A stretch of 64,000 nt of DNA from Leguminivora glycinivorella. Taxonomy: Eukaryota > Arthropoda > Insecta > Lepidoptera > Tortricidae. A program made the translations under genes and the position numbers. This document shows positions 47,318-58,531 of this stretch, one piece after another. Location of the stretch: positions 17,841,641-17,905,640 of the forward strand of contig NC_062975.1 of assembly GCF_023078275.1 (NCBI RefSeq). The letters run 5' to 3'. The notes below the pieces were generated by a model, which was not told the origin of the DNA, did not search any database, and saw only the letters and a program-made list of their open reading frames with translations. The number at the start of each line of letters is the position of its first letter. The stretch's first letter is position 1.

Positions 47318-48650
47318 TTTGACTTCAGCTTCAGAACCTGTAAGAAAACCAACACTGAAATATTTGGGATTCACTAACCATCTGTGCCATTAACCCGTGT
47401 TAACATTTGAATAGGTGACACATGGTAATAATATTATCATAGTAATAAACAACAACTAATGTTTCAGTACGGTTTGGATACAAAAGTCGCTCGCGACATT
47501 CAAATTATACATACAGTTTCTATGCAAACTATAGTGTCTCGCGCAAAACAGGTTTTTAGAAATAACATGTAAAGTTCATTCGTCATGGATTTGAACTGCG
47601 AAAATTGTCGTGACCTCTCACTATAAGCCGTCGTAAGCTGTTTATTCTATTCACAACACTTCTACGTGCAGGTCTAACTTGATTCTTGAGCCTTTTTAAT
47701 TTAATTATGAGACGTAAACTTAGTAGCAAAGTGTATTGTAAGACACTTTACTGATAACTTTGCTTGTTCCAAATGTCATTAGTGTATCGATTGTGCAAAC
47801 GTGCAATATTTCCCTGATATGGCAGGAAAACCACAATGGAGCCTATAGTCAAATGATAATAGCATAATTACCAGTATAAAAGACACAACTCCTTTCAAAA
47901 TTCGCAGGGATTTATTTAAATCATTTGAAGCACATATTCACAACACCCCTTCGAGAGAAGCTTACAACATAGACTAAATATATCTATTCTATACATACAT
48001 GTATAAACAGATGGAGTTGACGTCAACAACCCATAAAAAAACTAAACTTGCTCAACTAAGCGGGATAAACCTTGTCTTAAACGTTCTCGCAATCATTGTC
48101 TTCATATGGCAACCCTATTTCATTCACTTAATGTCAATTTTCATTCGGTCATTTCATTCGATGTCACTGATTTCGTTTCCTTCATGCACCCTTTTTGTTG
48201 CTGATGTGTTGTGTGTGGATTCTAACCCTAAAACTACGAAATAATTCCTGATATTCTGTGAAATTTATCAAAAATCCAATCGTAAGTATTTGATGTGTCC
48301 CTAGTGACTGCAAAATGTCATAAATTTTATAACCGAAGTTGGTAAGGTTATGCCGCTTTTGAATAAGTCATACATGTAAAACAAGTTGTTCAGCTATCCA
48401 GTCGAATGTTAAAATGTTTCAAAAGACTGTATAATATAATGCAATAAGCATTCATAATGCAGTTGCATTGTCACAAACACTAATAACTTCTATAAGATTA
48501 CGACAATCTAAAACAGCATGAATGTACTTTCAGGGGTAAATTTACACTGCTCTGAGCATTTTTTTCCATCGATCGAAAACGTTGCTTATTAATAACGCTT
48601 AAACAATGATTTTGTTGTTTTGATATACTTAAACCTGCTCATTTTGTTAG
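47318..48650. promoter_or_regulatory. Divergent promoter region, Yurt-like / eIF3g
   Basis: 1.3 kb separates two head-to-head genes. Each gene appears to have a non-coding first exon here: the Yurt-like acceptor is at about 47337, and eIF3g coding starts right after TTTTGTTAG at 48650. Core promoter elements were not clear by eye. Confidence 0.55.
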
Positions 48651-51600
48651 ATGAGGGACGAAATCCAGTCATCATGGGCCGATGAGGTTGAAATAGACCA
48701 GGGAGCTCTGCCACCACCATCAGAAGTTGTGGAGAATGGACTGAAGATAGTTACAGAATACAAATATGATAATGACAACAAAAAAGTGAAGATTGTCCGC
48801 ACATATAAAATTGAGAAGCGTGTTGTATCCAAGGTAAAGTAATATTTTTTTCTTGTATCTAGTGTTGGTCTATCTAATATTAAGCTACTTCAAATTGTAG
48901 ATGTGTAGAAGTCATTAGCATCCTGATCTTGCATTGCCACTCTATAACATAGAGTTTTGATAATTTTGTACCCTTTTACACTGTCCCGTCAGGATGGCAT
49001 TTATCATAATTTTGTTAATATTATGATGTTACATGAATTGTTCCTAAAAAAAATTACTCACATAATTTTTATTTCCATACTAATATTATAAATGGGAAAG
49101 TGTGTGTGTCTGTTTGTTTGTCCGTCTTTCACGGCAAAACGGAACGATTTTTTAAGTGGAGACAGTTGAAGGTATGGAGACTGACATAGGCTACTTTTTG
49201 TCACTTCTATCTCGAGCGAAGCCGCGGGCAAAAACTAGTAATCTATAAACAGCTCACAATTTTTATTATATGCATGAGGAAAATAAATCATATAGAAACA
49301 GTTATGTGACCAATAAGATTTAATATTATTTTAATAAGATTTCAGTCCAGTACTATTCCGTTTACAGAGCATTGCCAAACGCAAGACTTGGACCAAATTT
49401 GGTGACTCTGCCAACGATAAGCCTGGACCTAACCCAGCTACCACCAACGTTGCTGAGGATGTGTTCATGCAGTTCATCACTAGCAAGGAAGAGGCTCAAC
49501 GGCCTGATGATGGACAACTTGATGGACTTAAGGTACGGGGTTAAAGACTATTTTCAAGTGATTGAGTTGGAGGCCAGAAGGGTAGCTGAAGACAGGAAGG
49601 CTTCACAGATATGTGAAAGCTCAGGCTTCCTGTCCATCTCAGGAGTTCAGTCATCACAATGACAAGAAGCTATATTTAAAAATTATTAATGAAACTTTAT
49701 AATCATTATAAATCACCATTTTGTAAATACATAATATAATTGTGAGTGCAAAATCTTGACTATCTTGAGCATAAACTATAAAATTCAATTTAAAAAATGT
49801 GAAATATGCCTGGTTCAAGAGCTCTACAGAAAATTGTGCACTTCATAGACCCGAAAACAGACACAATGTCCGTTTTGTGACCCATGCTTATTTATATTCG
49901 AGAGGGACTTATTACCTTTTGCTGTCTGTATATTTTTGCTGATCACATCAATTTATGTTTCCAGCCACCGACAAGCAGTGTGATCTTCAAGTGCCGTACG
50001 TGCCAGGGCGAGCACTGGACCCTCAGTTGTCCTTTCAAGAACACGCAGATGGCTCAGAGCAAGGTTGGAGAGGCGGCCAAAGCTGCAGGTGAGTGTTATT
50101 TTTTTTTTGGCAGTTTCAACCACATAAAAAAAATGTGATAGGACGAAAACAAAGAGCCAGGTCGTCTGATGGTAAGTGATCATTGCTGAACATCATAAGG
50201 TGCATTGCCATATCTTTATAGTTTTGGCAACAGGAAGTCACCTGGTTCAATGTAATGCCAACTTGCAACGACAACATAAGTTTCTTTATAGTTTTGTTTC
50301 TTTTTTCTTTGTTTAGTTAAGCATGTACTCACATTTCTTATATTGTAAGCCTTTGTATGTTGTGTTGTGGATACGAATAAAGTTACCTATCTATCTATCA
50401 ACCATAGTGTGATCTTGAAGTGGCATACATACTAGGGCGAGGCAGCCAAAGCTGCTGGTGGGTGTGTTAGAGTTGGTGCTATACAAAGTGTATACAAAGT
50501 AAAAATACATTTAGCTATACTGACTACTGCTGTTGTTGACTACAGATTAAATTGTGTTATATGAACTGTATACCATGATTTTCCTTAAAGCATTATGTAG
50601 TATAGGTAACTACAAATAGAATTCTCTGTTTTTTTATCTAAAGACGCAGGTTGTATTTATTTTACATTATTTGCACAACAGTTATTATAATTTATGTAAA
50701 TTGTAAACTGAAATAAATGTCACATACAAAGAAAAAATTACCAAGGCCTCCAAGTGTCCAAAGCTGGTTAAAAATTAAAATATTAAGATAATTTAATAAC
50801 TTTTTGTTCTAAGAGTTGTAAATTGTTTATGAAAATAACATTTTTTCATCCGTCGAAAATGGTGCTGATATTCTATCAAGTGTACTTTAATTTAATTTAT
50901 TTATTTCCCATATAGGTATGCAAGATTATGTCCGTCAGTTTTTGCTTATGACTAAAACAACTGTTTTTACTAAGATTTTTATTATAAATTGAAATAGATA
51001 TTTACACGAAAGAAAAAACGACAAGGCCCACTGGTGGCCGAACCGGGAATCGAACCCGGGTCTTCAGCTTACACGGCTAACGTCATTACCACTAGACAAA
51101 AAAGAACAAATAAAAAAATATTCAATAAAATAATTTGATTTGTTCCCTGGTTGTAAAGATTGTTATCGTTTCCCAGACACCAAGACCGGCGGCACCACGA
51201 ACAAGTACGTGGCGCCCTACGCGCGCGAGGGCGCCACGCGCGTGCCCGGCCGCGGCCCGCCCGACGCGCGCCGCGACGACGTGGCCGCCATCCGCATCTC
51301 CAACCTCAGCAACTTCGCCGTGGAGGCCGACTTGGAGGACTTGGTCAAAGGCTTCGGCCCGGTGCAGAAGCTGTATCTTGCCAAGGAAAAGGTTAGTTTT
51401 GGCACCTTTGGAGTATTATTAAAATCTTCTCTATAACACCAGGCGCGCGCCGTGACGATGTGACCGCCATCCGCATATCTAACCTCAGCAACTTCGCTGT
51501 GGAGGAGGACTTGGTTAAGGGCTTTGGTCCGGTGCAGAAGCTGTACCTTGCTAAGGAAAAGGTTAGTTTTGGCACCTTTAGAGTATTATTAAAATCTTCT

Positions 51601-54600
51601 CTATAACACCAGGCGCGCGCCGTGACGATGTGACCGTGATCCGCATATCTAACCTCAGCAACTTCGCTGTGGAGGAGGACTTGGTTAAGGGCTTTGGTCC
51701 GGTGCAGAAGCTGTACCTTGCTAAGGAAAAGGTTAGTTTTGGCACCTTTAGAGTATTATTAAAATCTTCTCTATAACACCAGGCGCGCGCCGTGACGATG
51801 TGACCGCCATCCGCATATCTAACCTCAGCAACTGCTGTGGAGGAGGACTTGGTTAAGGGCTTTGGTCCGGTGCAGAAGCTGTACCTTGCTAAGGAAAAGG
51901 TTAGTTTTGGCACCTTTAGAGTATTATTAAAATCTTCTCTATAACACCAGGCGCGCGCCGTGACGATGTGACCGCGATCCGCATATCTAACCTCAGCAAC
52001 TTCGCTGTGGAGGAGGACTTGGTTAAGGGCTTTGGTCCGGTGCAGAAGCTGTACCTTGCCAAGGAAAAGGTTAGTTTTGGCACCTTCAGAGTATTATTAA
52101 AATCTTCTCTATAACACCAGGCGCCCGCCGTGACGATGTGACCGCGATCCGCATATCTAACCTCAGCAAATTCGCTGTGGAGGAGGACTTGGTTAAGGGC
52201 TTTGGTCCGGTGCAGAAGCTGTATCTTGCTAAGGAGAAGGTTAGTTGTAGTTCTTATATTAGTAAATTAAGGCTTCTGCAAAAACGCTAGATGTGCACCA
52301 GGATGCCATCCGCGGACCTGACGTCGGCAACTTTGCGATGTAAGCAGATTTGATTAAGGGCTTCAGAATGGTGGAGGAATTGAATTTGCTACAGAAAAGG
52401 TGAGTTTTAGTACTTGTAGTAGTAGAAGTAGTTTAATAGCCTTGTCTCAAATGTAAAAAAAATACGACTAGGCTGTGACGGACCGACGCGCGTTACATAA
52501 TCGCCATGATCATCTCCCACATACAAGACCAATTCATTCTAACTTGGTGGCAATTTTAACAATTCATAAAAGCGATAGAACATAATTATACGATACAATA
52601 ACCCTGGATATGTGGATATTCTTCTAAAATAATAACCTTTACTTGAACTGTCCTGTCTACAGTGTGTTACCGCCACCAATAATAATACTGTCATTTAGCA
52701 ACTGTTTACGCATATCAGCAAATCATAGGTATTTAAATTAACTGAAAAAAATATTTTCGAAATCGCGTGCACTTCTTAATTGTCATTACTCACATCGCTC
52801 ATACTTAAATATGTTATGATATGAGCTGTCTTTGCCCTCACTTGACAAGTAGCTTGGTCAACGAACGATTCTAGATGGAATGGCCGAAAGCAGAAAGTTT
52901 CACTACGGGATGTTGTTAGGGATAGTCAGGAGACATACATACTAAAAGTCCTCGGACTTTGGACGTGAGCTCGAAGAGGGGGGGATGAAGAAGGTCCCAT
53001 TTTTTGGTTTTTTGCTCATATTTCAAAAACTATGCGTCATACAAAATTTTGGTTTACTACACTTTGAAAGCTTATATAATTCTCTACAACTTTAATCTAG
53101 AAACTTTTTTTCTATTCTTAACCATTATCTAGGTATGAGCTCCTAAAAATTGTTAATATTTTAAAAATCGTCGTCCCCCCACTTTTTACTTCATAAATTG
53201 CTCCATATCTTGAAAAATATTTATCTTAGACAAAAGTTTTCTTATAAAATCTTGTAGATCATTCAAATAACTTTCATAATATGTGTACATATGCTTCGGT
53301 GTCATGTACCGTTGAATAATTATACGACTTTAAAACGAAATGTAACAACAAATGTATGTGATAAACGTGTAAAATATGTATTTCATGAACATGATTGTAT
53401 TATGATTTTACGATGCTGTATAAATGCATTCACACAACAGGTAACAATACAATTAGCTGTACATAAAGGCCTTCTCACACCCACATCTACCACTACTACC
53501 ATCTGTGTTGCACCGGCAAAATATTAACTTCAGTATTTCTTCCGGAGCAGCTGGTACTTTTTTTTGCACAGGAATCAGTAAGTTGCTTTCGTTCCGTGCC
53601 ATCGCTCATGGGAGCCTGGGGTCCACTTTGACAACTAATCCAAAGATTTGGCGTAGGCACTAGTTTTACGAAAGCGACCGCCATCTGACTTTCCAACCCG
53701 AAGGTTAACTAGGACTTATTGTAATTAGTCCGGTTTCCTCACGATGTTTTCCTTCACCGAAAAGCGACTGGTAAATATCAAATGACATTTCGCACTTAAG
53801 TTCAGAAAAAAGTCATTGGTACGAGCCGGGTTCGAACCCGCGACCTCCGGATCGAAAGTCAACGACACCCCCAGGATACAGGAAGACACTGATGATATTG
53901 TCTAAGATACGTACAGTTGTCACATCTGATCCAGACGACATGGAAGAAACAGTTTCAATTTGTTTAATTTATTTGGGACAACAAACACAGTAACACACAA
54001 GGTTATAATAGAGAATTGCAGTGTTGACAGTAGTAAGGTGTGAGACCAACAACATTTCAAACAAACAATGAATACCGATTAGTACCGTCCCGCCCAAAGA
54101 GGCAGCGAGTAAATAAAACACGTGCAAGTTATATCGATACCTCCTAAGGATACTGAGGCAAGTGCAAAGTCATGATTTTACAGGAGAGCCGTTCAAAGGT
54201 ACAAAGTAACATAACTAACATATTTGTTTACGTAATAACATAAAAATTCGGATTTGTTTTAACTAAATAAATGAGGTTATTCCTGCATTCATGAGAATTT
54301 CCAATTTATAACAGTTCATGATATAAGAGTACTTGATCCAGTATACGAGTATTTTAGCGCACTTGGTCCAGTATTCGTCAAGTACGTATAAAAACCTTTT
54401 TTTACGTTAAAATTTGATTTAAAGTAGAATAGTAGTAGAAAACTTTTAAGAGTTAGGACATAATTGTAACTTAAGCTGTTATTAGTAATTTTTACCTCCG
54501 AAACTAAGTTAGTTAGTTGTATCAGTATTCCACACTTTTTTACCTCCCTCGCTAATATACCAATGACTTTTTATTATTTATTTATTATTTGGAGAACCAA

Positions 54601-56659
54601 CAGCTTACAATTCAGAATAAACAATATAACCCTAGTAACAAACAGCCAATTATTATATACTAGCGACCCGCCCCGGCTTCGCACGGGTAAGGACTGTATC
54701 GTTAATTATAGGGACAATACAAACCTCGTCTAAATGTTGACATGTGCATAATTTTGTATTATTATGGTCCGAGAGTATGATCTGAAGGTATTGCTAAGTA
54801 CTATTTGACATAAGAAGGTCTGCTATTTTTTTTATTTTAGGGACTTTATGGTACTTTCATTAAGGTCTAGCAAATACATTTTGGACAACCCCTAATCTGG
54901 CTTAATTTGAGAATATCTCAAAGACTCTTTGTACGATTTCGACAAACAAAGGTTAATATGCTGCCAAAATATGTTTTTTAAGAGTCCTCTTCATGGTTGT
55001 TCAATTGGGTACTTGCAGAATAAATGCGGTGAATTTATATAATTAAAAAAAACGCATTTTTGAGCAACGTTCCGGATTGCCGTAAATTTTTGATACAAGC
55101 AGGATGAGAGAAATAGATAAAAAAATTAGGCATAGGCCAATATCTAATAGACATTCATGGTGTTTGAACAGTGCCTAAACCAGATCGATATAAACAGTGT
55201 ATGATAGTTAATTTCGACATCAAAGTCGGAGTTAGCGTAAGCGCCATGCCACATTCTCTAAATGGCCGCCATACACAGATCATGAACTTTATTTTTTAAA
55301 AATAACAGTGGCTAGACTATGTCTAGATATTCTGCTTTGTGGATCATGTGTCGTTGAGGTTCGCACTGTACAATTTTTTTTCGCAATTGTGTCGTCTTGT
55401 ACGCACTTTGTGAATTTTCTAGTAGCATTTGTCCGAAATCGTAATCGGTACTCGGGAGGATTAAGTCAATGCTGTCTAAACCACATGCTTTACGTCGAGT
55501 TTTTAGGACAAAATGCGTACCTTATTATGTGCCTTATTAAAGCCCATGTCTTGTTATAAGAAAAAAATATAATAGCAAATAAATACGGCTACTCAAAGTT
55601 GTCTCCATATTTAACGATACAGTCTTTACTATACCTAATACTGAAGTTAATATTTTGCCGGTGCACCACAGATGGTAGTAGTGGTAGATGTGGGTGTGAG
55701 AAGGCCTTTATGTACAGCTAATTGTATTGTTACCTATTGTTTGAATGCATTTATACAGCATCGTAAAATCGTAATACAATCATGTTCATGAAATACATAT
55801 TTTACACGTTTATCACATACATTTGTTGTTTCATTTCGTTTTAAAGTCGTATAATTATTCAACGGTACATGACACAGAAGCATATGTACACATATTATGA
55901 AAGGTATTTGAATGACCTACAAGATTTTATAAGAAAACTTTTGTCTAAGATAAATATTTTTCAAGATATGGAGCAATTTATGAAGTAAAAAGTGGGGGGG
56001 GGACGATTTTTAAAAAATTAACAGTTTTTAGGAGCTCATACCTAGATAATGGTTAAGAATAGAAAAAAGTTTCTAGATCAAAGTTGTAGAGAATTTTATA
56101 AGCTTTCAAAGTGTAGTAAACCAAAATTTCGTATGACGCATAGTTTTTGAAATATGAGCAAAAAACCAAAAAATGGGACCTTTTTCATCCCCCCCCTCTT
56201 CGAGCTCACGTCCAAAGTCCGAGGACTTTTAGTATGTATGTCTCCTGACTATCCCTAACAACATCCCGTAGTGAAACTTTCTGCTTTCGGCCATTCCACC
56301 TAGACCCCCCTTTTGAGCATTCATTGACTGATCTAAAGTGTGTGTGCTGTACATTGCTAGCAATAAATTTTTTGTTAAAAATTTTTTTGCGAATTTAACT
56401 AAAAGTGATATACAGGGTGGTTCCTGACAATGAACCTAGCTACGTGTCGAATTTAACGGAAAACAAAAAAAACACAGTGTATACAATGGTTCTAATAAAA
56501 AAATGCCTCTTTCAGAGCACCGGCCACTGCAAGGGCTTCGCGTACGTGCACTTCAAGTTCCGCGCCGACGCCGCCAAAGCCATCCAGACCCTCAACGGCC
56601 ACGGATACGATCATCTCATCCTCAACGTGGAGTGGTCCAAGCCTCCGCAGAACAATTAA
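48651..56659 (+). CDS. eIF3g: Eukaryotic translation initiation factor 3 subunit G
   Basis: An RNA-binding subunit of eIF3 at the 40S ribosome. Exons 48651-48833, 49368-49532, 49965-50088, 51177-51391 and 56516-56659 close to 276 aa (fly eIF3g is about 270). The N-terminus has SSWADEVEIDQGALPPPSE and TEYKYDNDNKKVKIVRTYK. A zinc knuckle C-RTC-QGEHWTLSC follows in exon 3. The RRM is split: RNP2 IRISNL in exon 4, RNP1 KGFAYVHF in exon 5, ending VEWSKPPQNN. The 5.1-kb last intron holds a tandem array of extra copies of the exon-4 RRM half (51443-52239) and a large inverted repeat. Exon 4 is very GC-rich at third positions compared with its copies. Confidence 0.96.
49074..49238 (+). mobile_element. 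Lep1-like non-autonomous Helitron
   Basis: TCCATACTAATATTATAAAT to GAAGCCGCGGGCAAAAA-CTAG, with a small internal deletion after GGCAAAACGGAACG. It is in the first coding intron of eIF3g. Confidence 0.78.
50979..51105 (-). mobile_element. tRNA-headed SINE (second family), copy 1
   Basis: The minus strand has box A TCTAGTGGTAATGACGTTAG and box B CCGGGTTCGATTCCCGG, then GTGGGCCTTGTCGTTTTTTC. The sequence beyond its head (about 51106-51155, TTCAATAAAATAATTTGATT) is shared with 62890-62945, so the mobile unit is larger. The polypyrimidine region and acceptor of eIF3g exon 4 lie directly in that shared flank. Confidence 0.75.
51443..52239 (+). repeat. Tandem array of five eIF3g RRM exon copies
   Basis: Five copies of the last third of eIF3g exon 4 recur with a 170-bp period: 51443-51561, 51613-51731, 51783-51899, 51951-52069 and 52121-52239. 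Each is preceded by CTATAACACCAG (acceptor with a branch-like CTATAAC); the first four are followed by GTTAGTTTTGGC (donor), the fifth by GTTAGTTGTAGT. The introns between them are 51 bp. Each encodes ARRDDVTAIRISNLSNFAVE and then EDLVKGFGPVQKLYLAKEK, three residues shorter than exon 4 in helix 1. Copies 1, 2, 4 and 5 are open; copy 3 lost two bases. The copies take phase 1 in and phase 0 out, exactly like exon 4. Confidence 0.92.
52302..52399 (+). pseudogene. Decayed sixth copy of the eIF3g RRM exon
   Basis: GATGCCATCCGCGGACCTGA, GCAACTTTGCGATG, GATTTGATTAAGGGCTTC and ACAGAAAAGGTGAG align in order with the exon copies but contain a stop and several indels. This older copy shows the array has been growing and decaying. 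Confidence 0.7.
53726..53860 (-). mobile_element. tRNA-headed SINE (first family), copy 2
   Basis: The same body (TTCCTCACGATGTTTTCCTT on the plus strand) and box B (GGGTTCGAACCCGCGACCTC) as 12771-12930. It is truncated in its head. Confidence 0.7.
54659..54705 (-). mobile_element. Helitron-type 3' end
   Basis: TACTAGCGACCCGCCCCGGC followed by TTCGCACGGGT, read on the minus strand, ends with a GC-rich hairpin and CTAG before TA. This resembles Helitron termini of another family. The full extent is unknown. Confidence 0.45.
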
Positions 56660-56823
56660 ACGTATTAACAGCATTATCGTTCCATTATTCACAAAATATA
56701 TTGTATAAAATGTATGATTGTTTTTTTTTCGCTAAAGAGCGATCTCTACCAGACAACCTTTGGGTAGCGGAAATAAAAAACATAATCAAAAAATCGTCGT
56801 CTAATCGTCTTCTAGATTCTATA

Positions 56824-57009
56824 TCCATACTAATATGTATTATAAATGGGAAAGTGTGTGTCTGTTTGTTTGTCCGTCTTTCACGGCAAAACGGAGCGAC
56901 GAATTGACGTGATTTTTTAAGTGGAGATAGTTGAAGGGATGGAGTGACATAGGACATAGGCTACTTTTTGTTTCTTTCTAACACGTGTGAAGCCGCGGGC
57001 AAAAGCTAG
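56824..57009 (+). mobile_element. Lep1-like non-autonomous Helitron
   Basis: TCCATACTAATATGTATTAT to GTGAAGCCGCGGGCAAAAG-CTAG, 186 bp, with a small duplicated GACATAG inside. Just downstream of the eIF3g stop, probably in or after its 3' UTR. Confidence 0.8.
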
Positions 57010-57159
57010 TAATAAATAAAGAAGAAACTCACTGACTGACATCAACGCACAGCCGAAACCACTGATTCTAGAGATTCCGAATTTGGCACGTTGGTTTCTT
57101 TCTTATGCGGTGTCAAAGTCATGCATCTACTATTTTATAAAATGATTTCTACAAGATCC

Positions 57160-57497
57160 TAGGCAGCGTCCCCACTCATGAGACGCATGTCTTGCGGCGC
57201 GCAACGGACGTAATTCAAAAAACGTCTCCTCAGTACATTTTGTATAGGAAGGACGTAAGACGCGCCCCCAGGAGGCGCGGCGTGGCGGAGACGTCGGTTG
57301 CGCGCCGCAAGACATGCGTCTCATGAGTGGGGACGCCGCCTTAGCCAGCGTTCCCACTTAAGCGTCGCGTGTCTCGGGGCGCGCAACGGACTGTAATGTA
57401 CTGAGGAGACGTTTTTTGAATTACACTCGGGTGGCGTGGCGCGGACGTCCGTTGCGCGCCCCGAGACACGCGACGCTCTGATGTGGCCGGTCCCTTA
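57160..57497. repeat. Two adjacent GC-rich hairpin elements
   Basis: The first (57160-57342) pairs CCACTCATGAGACGCATGTC with GACATGCGTCTCATGAGTGG. The second (57345-57497) pairs GCGTCGCGTGTCTCGGGGCG with CGCCCCGAGACACGCGACGC. Both share GCGCGCAACGGAC and AACGTCTCCTCAGTACAT in opposite orientation, so they are related MITEs inserted side by side. Confidence 0.78.
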
Positions 57498-58531
57498 AGA
57501 GTCCGAGATAACGTCTTTCAAGCTTGTGGTATTTAATTTCTCTCACACGCGATTAGCCTTCAATGTTAATGAGCTGTTTGAATTAAAATTGGTCTAAATT
57601 ATTTGAATGTTCTTGCTTAGAATATAAGGTTTACTTTTGAAGAGATTCTTTTATTGCAAGTTTCCAATAGGCATATTTATTGTGATATACTGATTCTCTT
57701 ATTTTCAATATAATTAGCTATTTTCAATATGCTTTCTATTATATATTACCACAGAATATATAATAGTACAAGTACAGAAGGCTCACTCCTTTGATGTTCA
57801 CAAAACGCCGCCATTATAAATTCTTACCTACATTAACAAACGGACCGCACGCGTGCAGACGACATTGAATTCTATTGCAACTAAAACAAATGTTATTAGA
57901 ACCATAACAGTTTATTAGAAGCATGTTGACAAAATCTTAAAATATTGCTACCATGATAAATTCACTTTGTATACCAGCTACAAAAAAATACATGTCTTTC
58001 GATACTATATTTCTTATAGTTTAGGACTTAGAATTATAACAAAAAATTAAATACATAACAAACAAGCACAAGTGTTCTTGTAAGACTAGAATTCTTGAAA
58101 TTGAAAGTGTATGACGAAATGAATTTACAAATAAATTTAACAGAAACATTAAACAATGTCAAGAAGGTATGTTAAGAATTCCAAAACATCCAAACATAAT
58201 TGGTGAAAAAGTTTTACTACTCTATTACTAGAAGAGAATGATTAAATAAATGAATGCATTGAACCAAGTTAATTGTGCAACACTTAGGAAATACCCAGAA
58301 GTGAGCTACAGTTTAATATGCTGCCAAAAAGATTCTTCTTATGGCAAAAGCTTAATCTATTCAGTGCACACACACATGGAGGGTTGAAGTGAAATCAGCT
58401 ATCAAAATAATTGAGAACTCCTCTCAACTAGAATAGCTTCTATACTTTATCTTGATATCTGATTTAACAGCTCAACCCTAACATTGACACTATATACATC
58501 ATTTATACATTGACACAGATGACTTCACTTC
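57498..58531. other. Stretch without recognised gene
   Basis: About 1 kb of AT-rich sequence; the right-hand part is probably the 3' UTR of the minus-strand gene at 58532. No repeat recognised. Confidence 0.35.

Larger units (their letters stand above)
52870..56304. repeat. Very large inverted repeat, ~665-bp arms
   Basis: The left arm (about 52870-53535) and right arm (about 55636-56304) are near-identical reverse complements. Compare GGAATGGCCGAAAGCAGAAA with TTTCTGCTTTCGGCCATTCC, and GCACCGGCAAAATATTAACT with AGTTAATATTTTGCCGGTGC. The 2.1-kb spacer holds a SINE, a Helitron-type end (54659) and no recognised gene. It lies wholly inside the last eIF3g intron. A transposon with long arms or a fold-back element is likely; no target duplication was resolved. 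Confidence 0.85.

Noticed and set aside
51028..51105. Possible tRNA gene (box A and box B present), also at 62746 and 63101
   Set aside because: The heads are followed by a common SINE body and tail, no complete cloverleaf closes, and the copies are dispersed: SINEs rather than tRNA genes.
51160..51913. Long overlapping frames on both strands across the GC-rich exon and array
   Set aside because: Shadow frames of the eIF3g exon and its copies; only the frame with IRISNL has protein similarity.
55308..55559. 83-codon frame in the loop of the large inverted repeat
   Set aside because: Hydrophobic composition but no recognised domain, no neighbouring exons and no codon signature; left unannotated.
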